From CAYJAY01 sp964368445 (lineage in GTDB: Bacteria > Bacillota > Clostridia > Oscillospirales > Ruminococcaceae): a stretch of 64,000 bases of DNA. The notes beneath the pieces are model-generated. The model worked only from the letters and a program-made list of their open reading frames with translations. It made no database searches and was not told the origin of the DNA. Of this stretch, positions 50,664 through 60,205 are shown piece by piece (position 1 is the stretch's first letter; every line of letters starts with the position of its first letter). The stretch covers positions 62,001 through 126,000 of the forward strand of contig CAYJAY010000001.1 in the NCBI GenBank assembly GCA_964368445.1, read 5' to 3'. The translations under genes were made by a program, and so were the position numbers.

Positions 50664-51833
50664 TCAGATGCTTTTTTTCATTCGGTCTTCAAAGCTTTTT
50701 CGTTGCTCATAGTTTTTGTCGATTTTAAGCGATTTTTCAAACGCCGAAAGCGCCGCTTGTTGATCTCTCGAAAGTTTTTTCGGAACCTCAACGTTAATAG
50801 TTACGTACAAGTCGCCTTTTCCGCGACCGTTAAGGTATTGAATACCTTTTTCTTTAAGGCGGAAGATAGCGCCGCTTTGCGTTCCCGCCGGTATGTTAAG
50901 GCTTATCTTGCCTTCGACTGTCGGAACCTCCATTTTTATTCCGAGAGCCGCTTCAGAAAATGTCAGAGGAACCGTTACAAGCACATCGAAACGTCGTCTT
51001 TCAAACAGAATATCGGGTCGAACCGATATGACAGCGATAACATCGCCCGAAGGTCCTCCGTTAACTCCGGCGTCCCCTCTGCCCCTTATCTGCAAGCTTT
51101 GGTCGTCGTCTATGCCGGCCGGAATCTTAACTTCAAGCCTGCGGTTTGTTTTAACCCGTCCGTCTCCCATGCATTTGGAACATTTTTTTTCGATAGTCTT
51201 GCCTTTGCCGTTACACTTTTTACACGGCTGTGTGCTTTGCATTGTTCCAAACATCGTGCGTTGTTGAACATAGTTAAACCCACGTCCGCCACAATCGGAA
51301 CAAACGGTTGGGCTTGTGCCTTTTGCCGCGCCCGTTCCCGAACAATCGGGACAGTTTTCCATGACGTTGACTTGAACCGTTTTGACGCAACCTTTCGCCG
51401 CTTCCATGAAGCTTAGCGGAATCGATATTCTTATGTCCGAACCTTTTTTGGGCGCGTTGGGGTTTGCTTGTCGCGACGAACGTCCGCCGCCAAAACCGTC
51501 GCCAAAAATCGACCCAAAGATGTCGCCAAGGTCAAATTCCATTCCACCTGCCGAACCGCCAAAACCACCAAAACCGCCATAGCCCCCTCCGGCGCCATAC
51601 GACGGGTCTACCCCCGCATGTCCGAACTGGTCATAGCGTTGTTTCTTTGTTCCGTCCGACAAAACCTCATAAGCTTCCGAAAGTTCTTTAAACTTTTCTT
51701 CTGCTACCTTGTCGTCGGGGTTTAAGTCGGGGTGATATTTTTTCGCATTTTTACGATATGCGGATTTAATCTCTTGTTCCGAGGCGTTTTTGTTAACCCC
51801 CAAAACCTCATAGTAATCTCTTTTTTGAGCCAT
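50664..51833 (-). CDS. dnaJ: Chaperone DnaJ (Hsp40)
   Basis: 389 aa: J domain with HPD in KKYHPDLNPDD, Gly/Phe-rich region (about 75-115), four CxxCxGxG zinc repeats (CPDCSGTG, CSDCGGRG, CKKCNGKG, CSKCMGDG) and the C-terminal substrate domains. Downstream of dnaK by 80 bases in the usual class I heat-shock operon. Confidence 0.97.
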   Translation of the reverse strand: MAQKRDYYEVLGVNKNASEQEIKSAYRKNAKKYHPDLNPDDKVAEEKFKELSEAYEVLSDGTKKQRYDQFGHAGVDPSYGAGGGYGGFGGFGGSAGGMEFDLGDIFGSIFGDGFGGGRSSRQANPNAPKKGSDIRISIPLSFMEAAKGCVKTVQVNVMENCPDCSGTGAAKGTSPTVCSDCGGRGFNYVQQRTMFGTMQSTQPCKKCNGKGKTIEKKCSKCMGDGRVKTNRRLEVKIPAGIDDDQSLQIRGRGDAGVNGGPSGDVIAVISVRPDILFERRRFDVLVTVPLTFSEAALGIKMEVPTVEGKISLNIPAGTQSGAIFRLKEKGIQYLNGRGKGDLYVTINVEVPKKLSRDQQAALSAFEKSLKIDKNYEQRKSFEDRMKKSI

Positions 51834-51913
51834 TATAAAGCCCCTTTATGTTAATCATGGCTTTTGCACAAACGATTTAACGTTTGTGCAAAAGCGGAAT
51901 GTTTTAATTTTTG

Positions 51914-53737
51914 TTACTCTACTTCGGTGAAGTCTGCGTCTACTACGCCGTCGTCGGGAGCCGCGCCGGCCTCTGCGCCTTGTTCGGGAGCACCCTCTGC
52001 CGGAGCCGCTTGTTGATAGAGTTTCGCCGAAAGTTCATAAAGTTTCTTTTCAAGCTCTTCTTTTGTAGTTTTGATGTTTTCGATGTTGTCTTGTTTAATC
52101 GCTTCACGAACCGCGTCTATTTTTGCTTGAATATCGGCTTTTTCTTCTTCGGTTATCTTGTCGCCAAGTTCTTCGATAAGTTTTTCTGCTTGGAACGCTG
52201 CGGTGTCTGCCGAGTTTTTGGTTTCGATTTCTTCTCTTGCTTTTTTGTCGCTTTCCGCAAACTGTTCTGCGTCTTTAACAGCTTTCTCGATATCGTCTTT
52301 TGACATGTTTGTCGAACTTGTAATTGTGATTTTTTGTTCTTTACCTGTTCCAAGATCTTTTGCCGAAACGTGTACGATGCCGTTTGCGTCTACGTCAAAC
52401 ACAACTTCGATTTGGGGAACTCCGCGCGGTGCTGGGGGGATTCCGTCAAGGTGGAACATGCCAAGCGTTTTGTTGTCTTTTGCAAGGTCGCGTTCGCCTT
52501 GAAGAACATGTATTTCAACCGAGGTTTGGCCGTTTGCCGCCGTCGAGAAGACTTGTTTTTTGTTGGTTGGGATAGTCGTGTTTCTTTCGATTATTCTTGT
52601 GTTAATTCCGCCTTCGGTTTCGATTCCGAGCGAAAGCGGGGTTACGTCGAGAAGCAAAAGCCCTTTAACGTCTCCGCCCAAAACTCCGCCTTGGATAGCC
52701 GCGCCAATAGCAACACATTCGTCCGGGTTAATTCCTTTAAACGCTTCTTTTCCGATTAGTTTTTTAACGGCTTCTTGAACTGCCGGAATACGAGTAGATC
52801 CACCAACCAACAAAACTTTGTCGAGGTTAGATGGGTCAAGACCTGCGTCTTTAAGTGCTTGGCGTGTCGGAGCCATTGTTTTTTCGACAAGATCGCTTGT
52901 GAGCTCGTCAAATTTAGATCTTGAAAGAGTCAAGTCAAGGTGTTTCGGGCCGCTTGCGTCCGCTGTTATAAACGGGAGGTTAATTGCGGTTGAAGCCACG
53001 CTTGAAAGTTCAATTTTTGCTTTTTCAGCCGCTTCTTTCAAACGTTGAAGAGCCATTTTGTCCTGTCTTAGGTCTACACCGGTGTCTTTTTTGAATTCGT
53101 CCGCAAGGTAGTCTATAACTTTTTGGTCGAAGTCGTCGCCGCCAAGACGGTTGTTTCCGGCTGTTGCGAGAACCTCTTGAACACCGTCACCCATCTCGAT
53201 GATAGAAACGTCGAACGTTCCGCCGCCAAGGTCGTATACCATGATTTTTTGGTCGTTGTCTTTGTCGATTCCGTATGCAAGCGCTGCCGCTGTTGGTTCG
53301 TTGATGATACGTTTAACGTCGAGGCCCGCGATTGTGCCGGCATCTTTTGTTGCTTGACGTTGTGCGTCGTTGAAGTATGCCGGAACGGTTATGACCGCTT
53401 CGGTTACCTTTTCGCCGAGATACGCTTCCGCGTCTGCTTTAAGCTTTCCTAGAACCATTGCGGAGATTTCTTGTGGAGTGTATTTCTTTCCGTCGATATC
53501 CACTTTTTTGTCTGAACCCATGTCTCTTTTTATCGAGCTAATTGTTTTGTCGGGGTTTGTGATAGATTGGCGTTTTGCAACCTGTCCAACCATTCTTTCC
53601 CCTGTTTTAGAGAACGCGACAACCGACGGGGTTGTTCTCGCTCCCTCTGAGTTGGTTATGACGACGGGTTCTCCGCCTTCCATAACCGAAACACAGCTGT
53701 TAGTTGTTCCGAGGTCGATTCCTATAATTTTTCCCAT
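51914..53737 (-). CDS. dnaK: Chaperone DnaK (Hsp70)
   Basis: 607 aa: GIDLGTTNSCVSVMEGG, VITVPAYFNDAQRQATKDAG, IVYDLGGGTFDVS-like IMVYDLGGGTFDVSII, VLLVGGSTRIP and the linker/substrate domain with VTPLSLGIETEGG. Ends DDGVVDADFTEVE as in most DnaK. The start is preceded by AAGGAGATATAT. Confidence 0.98.
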   Translation of the reverse strand: MGKIIGIDLGTTNSCVSVMEGGEPVVITNSEGARTTPSVVAFSKTGERMVGQVAKRQSITNPDKTISSIKRDMGSDKKVDIDGKKYTPQEISAMVLGKLKADAEAYLGEKVTEAVITVPAYFNDAQRQATKDAGTIAGLDVKRIINEPTAAALAYGIDKDNDQKIMVYDLGGGTFDVSIIEMGDGVQEVLATAGNNRLGGDDFDQKVIDYLADEFKKDTGVDLRQDKMALQRLKEAAEKAKIELSSVASTAINLPFITADASGPKHLDLTLSRSKFDELTSDLVEKTMAPTRQALKDAGLDPSNLDKVLLVGGSTRIPAVQEAVKKLIGKEAFKGINPDECVAIGAAIQGGVLGGDVKGLLLLDVTPLSLGIETEGGINTRIIERNTTIPTNKKQVFSTAANGQTSVEIHVLQGERDLAKDNKTLGMFHLDGIPPAPRGVPQIEVVFDVDANGIVHVSAKDLGTGKEQKITITSSTNMSKDDIEKAVKDAEQFAESDKKAREEIETKNSADTAAFQAEKLIEELGDKITEEEKADIQAKIDAVREAIKQDNIENIKTTKEELEKKLYELSAKLYQQAAPAEGAPEQGAEAGAAPDDGVVDADFTEVE

Positions 53738-53934
53738 GATATATATCTCCTTAATTTTTTAATAACAAATTTATAAAGTAACAATAAATATAAAACAACA
53801 GTATAAATATACTTTCTTAAAGTCGAAAACTTTGAGTGGTTTTGGCTTTAGCCAAAATCGGGCGATACTTTTTGCTTGAAACTCAAATTTTCCAAAGTAA
53901 CAAAAAATATAAAACGACAGTTTTATATTTTTTG
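53738..53934. other. Spacer between grpE and dnaK with two hairpins
   Basis: 197 bases. At 53902-53938 AACAAAAAATATAAAAC pairs with GTTTTATATTTTTTGTT (perfect). On the minus strand it follows grpE at once, so it could attenuate or process the mRNA before dnaK. A related, weaker repeat of the same words lies at about 53780-53815. Confidence 0.55.
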
Positions 53935-54555
53935 TTATTTAGCTACAACCACCATTGCATGGCGTATAACCTTTTCATCCAGTTTATAACCCTTTTGAAG
54001 TACGTTTGCAACGATTCCGCTTTCGTATTCTTCGGTTTCTATATTTGAAACGGCGGCATGTAAATTTGGGTCGAACTCTTTTCCAACTGCTTCTATCTCT
54101 GTTATGCCAAGCCCTGAAAAAGCTGTTTTGAAAAGAGAAAGCGTCATCTCGACACCTTTTTTATATGTTTCGTCGGTTGTTTCGGCACCACACGCCATCT
54201 CAAGCGCATCAATTGCCGGAAGCATCTTTTCGATTGCGACACCCATTCCGAACGATATCGATGATTTTTTTTCTTTGTCGGTGCGTTTACGGTAGTTGTC
54301 GAACTCTGCCGCAGTTCTTAACATCTTGTCATTAAGTTCGGCGAAATCTTTTGCGAGTTGGTCGTTTTCGTCAGAAAGGTTTGCGTTTTGTTCCTCTTCT
54401 CGAATTTCGTTTAAAATTTCGCTTATGAGTTCGTCTTCTTCCTCTGTCGCGGTTTGTTCGGTCACGTCGTCCGAAGTTTTCTCGAGTTCCTGTTCGATTT
54501 CGGAAATCTTGTCAAAGATCTCCTTCTCGCGTTCGCTCTCTTTGTTTGTTGCCAT
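53935..54555 (-). CDS. grpE: Nucleotide exchange factor GrpE
   Basis: About 206 aa: acidic, coiled-coil N-terminal half, then DKMLRTAAEFDNYRKRTDKEK and the C-terminal ALEMACG... / GVEMTLSLFKTAFSGLGI...NVLQKGYKLDEKVIRHAMVVV. The ATG at 54553-54555 is five bases after GGAGG; an ATG four codons earlier lies before the ribosome site. Confidence 0.96.
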   Translation of the reverse strand: MATNKESEREKEIFDKISEIEQELEKTSDDVTEQTATEEEDELISEILNEIREEEQNANLSDENDQLAKDFAELNDKMLRTAAEFDNYRKRTDKEKKSSISFGMGVAIEKMLPAIDALEMACGAETTDETYKKGVEMTLSLFKTAFSGLGITEIEAVGKEFDPNLHAAVSNIETEEYESGIVANVLQKGYKLDEKVIRHAMVVVAK

Positions 54556-54583
54556 TTCTACCTCCATGATATAAATACAAAAT

Positions 54584-55600
54584 CTATCTGTTTATTAGCA
54601 GTTCGCTCATTGAATCGCAAAATGTTTTAAGTCGCGGGATTATATAAGCATAGTTCATTCTAACGGGCCCGGTTATTCCGAGAGAACCACGAAACCCAGA
54701 ACGCCCCGTATAACCAGACGAAACCAGACTTATGTTGTTAAGCGAGTATGCCGAGAGTTCTTCGCCTACCAAAACCGAGATGTCGGGTCCTCGCTCCATT
54801 CTTTTTAAAAGAAGGGTTGAGTTAGAAAAAAGTTCAAGCAGTTCTTTCATCTCGCAATCGAGTTCGCGAAACCTTGTTAGATAATGCAACCCGTCATAGT
54901 AAAGCGATTTTTCGGTTATCGATTCCGCAAGGATAACTGCGCCGCTTAGTATGTCACGCGTTAAACTTCGGTTTGCATTACAATCGGAAAACACTGCCTC
55001 AAGTTTTTCGCTTGTTATGTCTTGAAACGAAACAAACGCAAGATGCTTGTTTAATGCGTTTTCGGCGTCAGAGAGTTCGTTTTGCGTTGGTTCTATTTCA
55101 AGCCTTGTTACACGCGTTTTGACCGAACCTGAATCGGTAACCGCCAAAAGCGCTATGTTAAACCGCCCAACCGAGATGAGTTTATAATGGACAACGCTAG
55201 ACACCGTTCGCGTCGGCGTTGTTGAGGCTACCGCAAGCCCGAAATATTTCGCCATAGTCTTTGCGCAACTTTCCGCGGCCTTGTCCGGGTCGCTGTCAAA
55301 CGCGAGCACAGTTTTGCGTATCTCCAACGCTTCGCCCCTTTCCAAAGGATAGGAGTTTATTAAGTTGTCGATATAATATCTGAACCCCAACATGGTTGGG
55401 ACACGCCCGGCGGAGGTGTGTGGCTGCATAAGATATCCCAAAGCCGTAAGTTCCGCCATCTCGTTTCGAAGGGTAGCAGAAGAGACCGATAGATTGCTCA
55501 AAAAATTCGCAAGTATTGCGGAACCTATTGGGTCGCCCTTATCCTCGTGCAATGTTACTATTGCGGATAGTATCAACTTTTTGCGGTTGCTTATATCCAT
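54584..55600 (-). CDS. hrcA: Heat-inducible repressor HrcA
   Basis: 338-aa HrcA: N-terminal winged helix (NRKKLILSAIVTLHEDKGDP, then SSATLRNEMAELTALGYLMQPHTSAGRVPT) and the C-terminal GAF-like domain with SVLVGEE. Binds the CIRCE element just upstream and so represses this operon until GroEL is titrated (known for the family). Confidence 0.97.
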   Translation of the reverse strand: MDISNRKKLILSAIVTLHEDKGDPIGSAILANFLSNLSVSSATLRNEMAELTALGYLMQPHTSAGRVPTMLGFRYYIDNLINSYPLERGEALEIRKTVLAFDSDPDKAAESCAKTMAKYFGLAVASTTPTRTVSSVVHYKLISVGRFNIALLAVTDSGSVKTRVTRLEIEPTQNELSDAENALNKHLAFVSFQDITSEKLEAVFSDCNANRSLTRDILSGAVILAESITEKSLYYDGLHYLTRFRELDCEMKELLELFSNSTLLLKRMERGPDISVLVGEELSAYSLNNISLVSSGYTGRSGFRGSLGITGPVRMNYAYIIPRLKTFCDSMSELLINR

Positions 55601-55622
55601 TTCGCCGTCCCTTTTTGATTTG

Positions 55623-55649
55623 TTAGCACTCTATCATTTCGAGTGCTAA
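55623..55649. promoter_or_regulatory. CIRCE operator
   Basis: TTAGCACTC - 9 bases - GAGTGCTAA, an exact match to the consensus, about 22 bp before the hrcA start. Confidence 0.98.
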
Positions 55650-55973
55650 CTATATTATGCACCTTTTTTTTAATTTGTCAACAGTTTTTTTGAAATGTTC
55701 AAAAATTATTAGTATTTTCTTTAATACGTATTATATTAAACATTATAAAAACAATAGTGAGAAAAACGTCGAGAACGTTTTTTAAGCTTGAATAGTCTTT
55801 GTGTCAAACCGCTACCGTTCAAAAAAATACAGCCTTAAATTCATATATGAATTTAAAGGCTGTATGTTATGGTAAAATAAGGACACGGCAAAGCCGTGTC
55901 CCTGTGTTGTCTACGATATTATTGAATTATGACAATTTTGTCACAGCCCATTGCTTATTTGTGTTATCTAATT
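55650..55973. other. Intergenic region upstream of hrcA with two hairpins
   Basis: AT-rich. An ATACAGCCTTAAATTCATATATG palindrome-type hairpin runs over about 55829-55867 (ATACAGCC/GGCTGTAT ends), and GGACACGGC/GCCGTGTCC over about 55880-55902. A truncated copy of the 50.5-kb element end lies at 55925-55950. They could terminate the YwaF-type gene that runs in from the right. No gene is supported. Confidence 0.6.
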
Positions 55974-56705
55974 TCACGCATTCGACCGTTTTTCTTTTTG
56001 ACCCATTTTTTCGACAACTTTCTTTTTGAGATAGAGCAACAACAGAGTGATAACAGCAAACCCGCCCACCGTCACGATATAGGACAGTGCGCCAAACAAA
56101 ACAGGGTTCATGCTGTGGAAAAACGGACGTTTAACTTGATAGAAATAGTTTCCGCCTGTAAGCTGGTTTGCGATTAAAGCTATCGGAAAATATACCGTAA
56201 ACCAGATAACCGCCCTTTTGTATCCCTGCCACGAATAAAACCAATCTGTCGTTATCATTGCGAACAAAGGAACTAAAACCATCATGAGGTGGCTTATTAT
56301 GTATGATATACCGCTCGCGTGCGAATAGTTGTATATCTGCATTGGATAGAAAAAAGATATAAGCGCAAAGATACAAAAATAACATATCGGATCGAGCAGT
56401 TTCTTGTTTTTGTTTAAAAGATAGACTATTGAAATTAGCGTTGCTAGCCTACAAAGATGGAGCGGAAGCCCCTCGGACAAAAAACTCGGTGTCGCAAAAA
56501 AATACCAACCATACATAAGCACGGTTGATTGGAAAACCAACAGAACCAAAAAAAGCAACCTGATTTTGTTTTGATGTTTAATTATTATATCTTTTCGTAT
56601 TATAAAAAAAGCTATAATGGCAAAACAAAACGCAATAAAAGTTAGATGTGACGCGCCAAAAATCTTGACATACTCCGCGTCGTACGACCAAAAATCCAAA
56701 AACAT
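55974..56705 (-). CDS. YwaF-family (TIGR02206) membrane protein
   Basis: 243 aa, about seven membrane helices: FGASHLTFIAFCFAIIAFF, then LPLHLCRLATLISIVYLL, with basic C-terminus. LPLHLC is the family signature. Function unknown. It follows the TauE-like gene by 16 bases on the same strand. Confidence 0.82.
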   Translation of the reverse strand: MFLDFWSYDAEYVKIFGASHLTFIAFCFAIIAFFIIRKDIIIKHQNKIRLLFLVLLVFQSTVLMYGWYFFATPSFLSEGLPLHLCRLATLISIVYLLNKNKKLLDPICYFCIFALISFFYPMQIYNYSHASGISYIISHLMMVLVPLFAMITTDWFYSWQGYKRAVIWFTVYFPIALIANQLTGGNYFYQVKRPFFHSMNPVLFGALSYIVTVGGFAVITLLLLYLKKKVVEKMGQKEKRSNA

Positions 56706-56721
56706 GAAAATCCTCCGAAAA

Positions 56722-57510
56722 CTAAAAAACTATAGCAGCTATGTTATAGATACAAATCAAGACAATCGCGACAAGAAGGACAAAAAACAACTTATCTGTC
56801 TTGTCGTCGTCGATGTATTTGTCGAGAAATGCCCCAATAAAGCCGCCCGAAATGCCGCCTATTACCATAGACAACATCATATATATATTAAACTCGGGAA
56901 CTCCCGAAGTTATCGTTATTAAAAGGTTGCTTCCTTGTGAAAGCATGATTACAAAAATCGAACAGTATGCCGCCATTTTTGGGGTCATCGAAAAAAAGAA
57001 CGACATGGCAACTAGGTTAATTGGTCCTCCGCCTATTCCCAAAAACGCTCCCGAAACGCCAAGGCCTGTTCCGATTAAAAAAGTTAGAAGAGAACTTCGG
57101 ACATCTTTTGTTTTTATCTTTGACTTGTTTATAAGATACATAAAGATGCCGCCGATTAAAATAGCTAAAGCGGCGTTTTGAATTATCTTTATCGTCTCGG
57201 GATTTTTCAAAAAGCTTGAGACAAACCCAAAAGCATAGTTGCCGACAACCCCTCCAAACGCTCCGCCAAGCGCCAAAAACATCAGTATTCGTCCGCTAAC
57301 GTTTGGAACTTTTCCTCTGCTTTTTGCTATCGACACAATAGTCATAGAGAAGACGGTTAATCCCGACATAAAGTTCATCTCTAAAGCCGATATGTCGGAC
57401 GCGACGGCGTCCATAACCGGTTTGATGATAACTCCGCCGCCGGCTCCGGTTAGAGAACCTAGCGAGGTTGCGACTATGCAAACCAAAAATCCAATAATAA
57501 CTTGAACCAT
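56722..57510 (-). CDS. TauE/SafE-family transporter (sulfite/organosulfur export type)
   Basis: 262-aa membrane protein with the two-fold TauE pattern: LGSLTGAGGGVIIKPVMDA and the second repeat GLGVSGAFLGIGGGPINLVAM. Family members export sulfite, sulfoacetate or similar anions; substrate here is not known. Possible link with the sulfur module at 37-42 kb is not supported by position. Confidence 0.85.
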   Translation of the reverse strand: MVQVIIGFLVCIVATSLGSLTGAGGGVIIKPVMDAVASDISALEMNFMSGLTVFSMTIVSIAKSRGKVPNVSGRILMFLALGGAFGGVVGNYAFGFVSSFLKNPETIKIIQNAALAILIGGIFMYLINKSKIKTKDVRSSLLTFLIGTGLGVSGAFLGIGGGPINLVAMSFFFSMTPKMAAYCSIFVIMLSQGSNLLITITSGVPEFNIYMMLSMVIGGISGGFIGAFLDKYIDDDKTDKLFFVLLVAIVLICIYNIAAIVF

Positions 57511-57642
57511 TTTTTCTCCAAAAGTTTTTAATTTCAGCTAATGCTAATCTCGACTAAAAAAGATACAAAAAATCAAACTCGCAACCTTTACATGCGGTTT
57601 TTAACAAAGCTTTCTTTTAAATCTTTTAAGGTGGGATTAATC

Positions 57643-58314
57643 TTAAACACCAACTAAATACGCAAGAAGCATAGTAGCCGAGTAGTATGTTAAAAGATTT
57701 AAAAAGGTAAGTATCTTAATTTTTCTTGTCGAAAACAGTATAAACAAAAGAATGACGTCGGACACAAAAAACAAGGTTGCGCCTAAAAACGCGATTATCG
57801 CAAACTGTGTCGTCCCAAAATCAACCAAAACCGTTATGCCTTTTGCCATTAAAAGCCCAAGAAAAACCGAATAGGCAAGTATAAGCGCCTTTTTGTCTTG
57901 GATATCGATTATTTTGAGTTTTGTTATGCCAAAACATAAAATCGCGATGACGACGGCGGTTAAGATGTCAACTATCGTTATCGGCACGACGGCGCCAAAC
58001 GCGACAAAGAAAATCACGTGTGCTGCGGCAAACGAAACGACGCCCAAAACAAAAAACCACGAATCGGAGCGGCCGGAAACTATGCTTAAAAAGACATCGC
58101 CTACAAGACAAAAAAACAGCGCTATACACATAAGAATTTGAAACAGATTTGAAAAGGGTCCCGAATAACCAACCGCAAAATAAAGAGCGGTTGATAAAAA
58201 TATAAAACTCGTCAAGCCTTTAAAAAAAACATGATATTTTTTAAATTTCTTATTATATTCAGTTAAAATTAAAATCGAAAAAACTAAAACATAAATAATC
58301 AAAACAATAAACAT
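57643..58314 (-). CDS. YhhN/TMEM86-family lysoplasmalogenase-like membrane protein
   Basis: 223-aa protein with about eight membrane helices; segments FKGLTSFIFLSTALYF, FFCLVGDVFLSI, HVIFFVAFG and GATLFFVSDVILLFILF match the YhhN pattern (GD and SD pairs). Eukaryotic relatives hydrolyse lysoplasmalogen, which would suit a plasmalogen-containing clostridium (inference). Confidence 0.75.
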   Translation of the reverse strand: MFIVLIIYVLVFSILILTEYNKKFKKYHVFFKGLTSFIFLSTALYFAVGYSGPFSNLFQILMCIALFFCLVGDVFLSIVSGRSDSWFFVLGVVSFAAAHVIFFVAFGAVVPITIVDILTAVVIAILCFGITKLKIIDIQDKKALILAYSVFLGLLMAKGITVLVDFGTTQFAIIAFLGATLFFVSDVILLFILFSTRKIKILTFLNLLTYYSATMLLAYLVGV

Positions 58315-58364
58315 CGATTTGCTCTCCTATGTTGTTAATTTATAGTTCTAACAAAGATTGTTTT

Positions 58365-59786
58365 TTAACTAAATTCTTTTTTAAGTTGTTCAAGGCTTTG
58401 GGTATCGTTTGTGTCAAGGCTTTGTCTAACCTGCTTTTGTTTTTTTGCGTCGATACTGTATTTTTTTGAAACCAACATCCCAACCGACATAACAATAAGC
58501 GGCGAAAGACAAAGGATAACTCTAATTGCAAGTTGTGCCGAAAGCGGTTGCGAAAGCACGGGGTCTTGGCCGGCCGGGCGTTCGGTGAAACCAAAAAACC
58601 CAAGTGCCGCCATAACTATCGAAAGGCCTACCGCTTGCGCTATCTTGTTTACAAAGTTAACAAATCCGCTCATAGCGCCTTCGCCGCGCTCTCCTACCAC
58701 AACCTCGGTTGCGTCGACAACGTCACCGAACATAGCGTGGGGTACAAGCCCTGCTCCGCTTATGCCAAACCCCATGACAAGCGACAAAAGTATAACCGCA
58801 AGGTCGGAAACGTTTGGAGTTAACATAAACAAGGATATTCCGGCGATTATCCATACAATTGAGCCTAAACGATATGCAAACGCTTTGTTGGTTTTGTTTA
58901 TAAGCCAAAGATAAAACGGAAGAGCAAAAATTTGTGTCATGAAAAATGTTGCCGCGCCTATCATGCCAAGCATCGAAGTTTCCCCCGCCGCCGTTACGTC
59001 GCGTCTTATGTAGAAATCTATATAGAAAAAATAGAGTGAACTCATTATAGACATCGTTATTTGAAGAGCAAGATACATTCCAAGGTATTGTTTAAACGGG
59101 CGAACGGCTAAAAATCTTGTGAATTCATCAAACCTAAACTCGCGTTTAACCGCCGGAGTTTTGATCTGTTCTCTTGTGAAAAGCCCGGTTAACAAAACCG
59201 AAACGGCAAAAAGCGTTCCGAACATCAAACTCATAACGATATATCCGCTGTCGTCGCCCACCGTTGCAACAACAATGCCGGGAAGCGCTACGCAAAGTAT
59301 AGAGGAAAATATGCTAAAAGCTAAACGCAAAGAGTTTGCGGACGATCTGTCCTTGTAGTCGCTTGAGAGTTCGCTTGAAAGGGAATAGTATGGGATCATC
59401 ACGGTAGTTTGAACGGTGCAAAAAAACATGTATGACAACGTTACCGCCGTAACCCTTAAAGCGAGGCTGCTCATAGAGTACGGAAAGAACACTAAAAACA
59501 GCGACAACAGCACAAACGGCGACGCGACAACAAGAAACACCCTTCGTTTGCCAAACGTTTTGTTGGACGAAGCGTCGGAAATTCTCCCCATAAGCGGGTC
59601 GCTAACCGCGTCCCAAACGCGTGCAACAAACATGACAAAGCTAATCCAAAACGGCGGAAGCCCAACCGTCAACGCAAGAAAGCCGGGATACAAAAAGTTT
59701 ATGATGTTAAACGAACCGCCTCCGTATAGGTCTGCGACCGCAAACGCTAACTTGTTGCCTAACGTTAGTTTTTGATTGTTTTGCAT
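58365..59786 (-). CDS. GPH-family (glycoside-pentoside-hexuronide) sugar:cation symporter
   Basis: About 473 aa, 12 helices: LAFAVADLYGGGSFNIINFLY, VARVWDAVSDPLMGRISD (with the conserved DAVSDPLMG loop), TSNKTFGKRR-type SSNKTFGKRRVFLV, and YYSLSSELSSDYKDRSSANSLR. ATG at 59784-59786 lies nine bases after GGAGG; the upstream ATG precedes that site. Sugar not deducible; no hydrolase is adjacent. Confidence 0.88.
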   Translation of the reverse strand: MQNNQKLTLGNKLAFAVADLYGGGSFNIINFLYPGFLALTVGLPPFWISFVMFVARVWDAVSDPLMGRISDASSNKTFGKRRVFLVVASPFVLLSLFLVFFPYSMSSLALRVTAVTLSYMFFCTVQTTVMIPYYSLSSELSSDYKDRSSANSLRLAFSIFSSILCVALPGIVVATVGDDSGYIVMSLMFGTLFAVSVLLTGLFTREQIKTPAVKREFRFDEFTRFLAVRPFKQYLGMYLALQITMSIMSSLYFFYIDFYIRRDVTAAGETSMLGMIGAATFFMTQIFALPFYLWLINKTNKAFAYRLGSIVWIIAGISLFMLTPNVSDLAVILLSLVMGFGISGAGLVPHAMFGDVVDATEVVVGERGEGAMSGFVNFVNKIAQAVGLSIVMAALGFFGFTERPAGQDPVLSQPLSAQLAIRVILCLSPLIVMSVGMLVSKKYSIDAKKQKQVRQSLDTNDTQSLEQLKKEFS

Positions 59787-60205
59787 TTTTGTAAACCTCC
59801 GCATGTATTAATGTATTATATAATCTATCCTAAAAAGACCTACAAAAAATCTTCATTAAAAACATATATCAAAATTGAAAGCTCGATTTTTGTATCTTTA
59901 TGTAGTAATAAAGTTAATATAAGTATACTCTATTGACGGCGTACACACAATTGTTTTGTATATTTTTTTTTGCAAAGCGTTTGGCGGAACCGAAAATATG
60001 CATGTTTATGCAGATTTTCAGTGTATATACAGGTTAACCATGCATCGATTCAAGCAAAATCACATGCAAAATATCGTTAACGATATAATAAATTGTGCAC
60101 AAACACACATTTTATTTAACATACAAATAATTATTGCATAATAATACAAAACATGTTAATATATATTCATAAACTAAAATTGAAATAAAACGGAGGATTT
60201 CTATT
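59787..60205. other. Divergent regulatory region between the GPH transporter and argG
   Basis: About 420 bases without a supported gene. It includes a direct repeat pair of ATGCA words, a palindrome AAATATCGTTAACGATATA (about 60068-60088) and an ArgR-like box at 60156-60169. Confidence 0.55.
60156..60169. promoter_or_regulatory. Possible ArgR box upstream of argG
   Basis: TTAATATATATTCA matches the arginine-repressor half-sites TGAAT-N4-ATTCA with one mismatch, 37 bases before the argG start. Confidence 0.4.

Noticed and set aside
52153..53452. Several long open frames opposite dnaK
   Set aside because: dnaK is full length and highly conserved; the opposite frames are shadows of its codon pattern.
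56722..57510. Linking the TauE-like gene to the sulfur module at 37-42 kb
   Set aside because: It is 15 kb away, on the other strand, among unrelated membrane genes; substrate range of the family is too wide.
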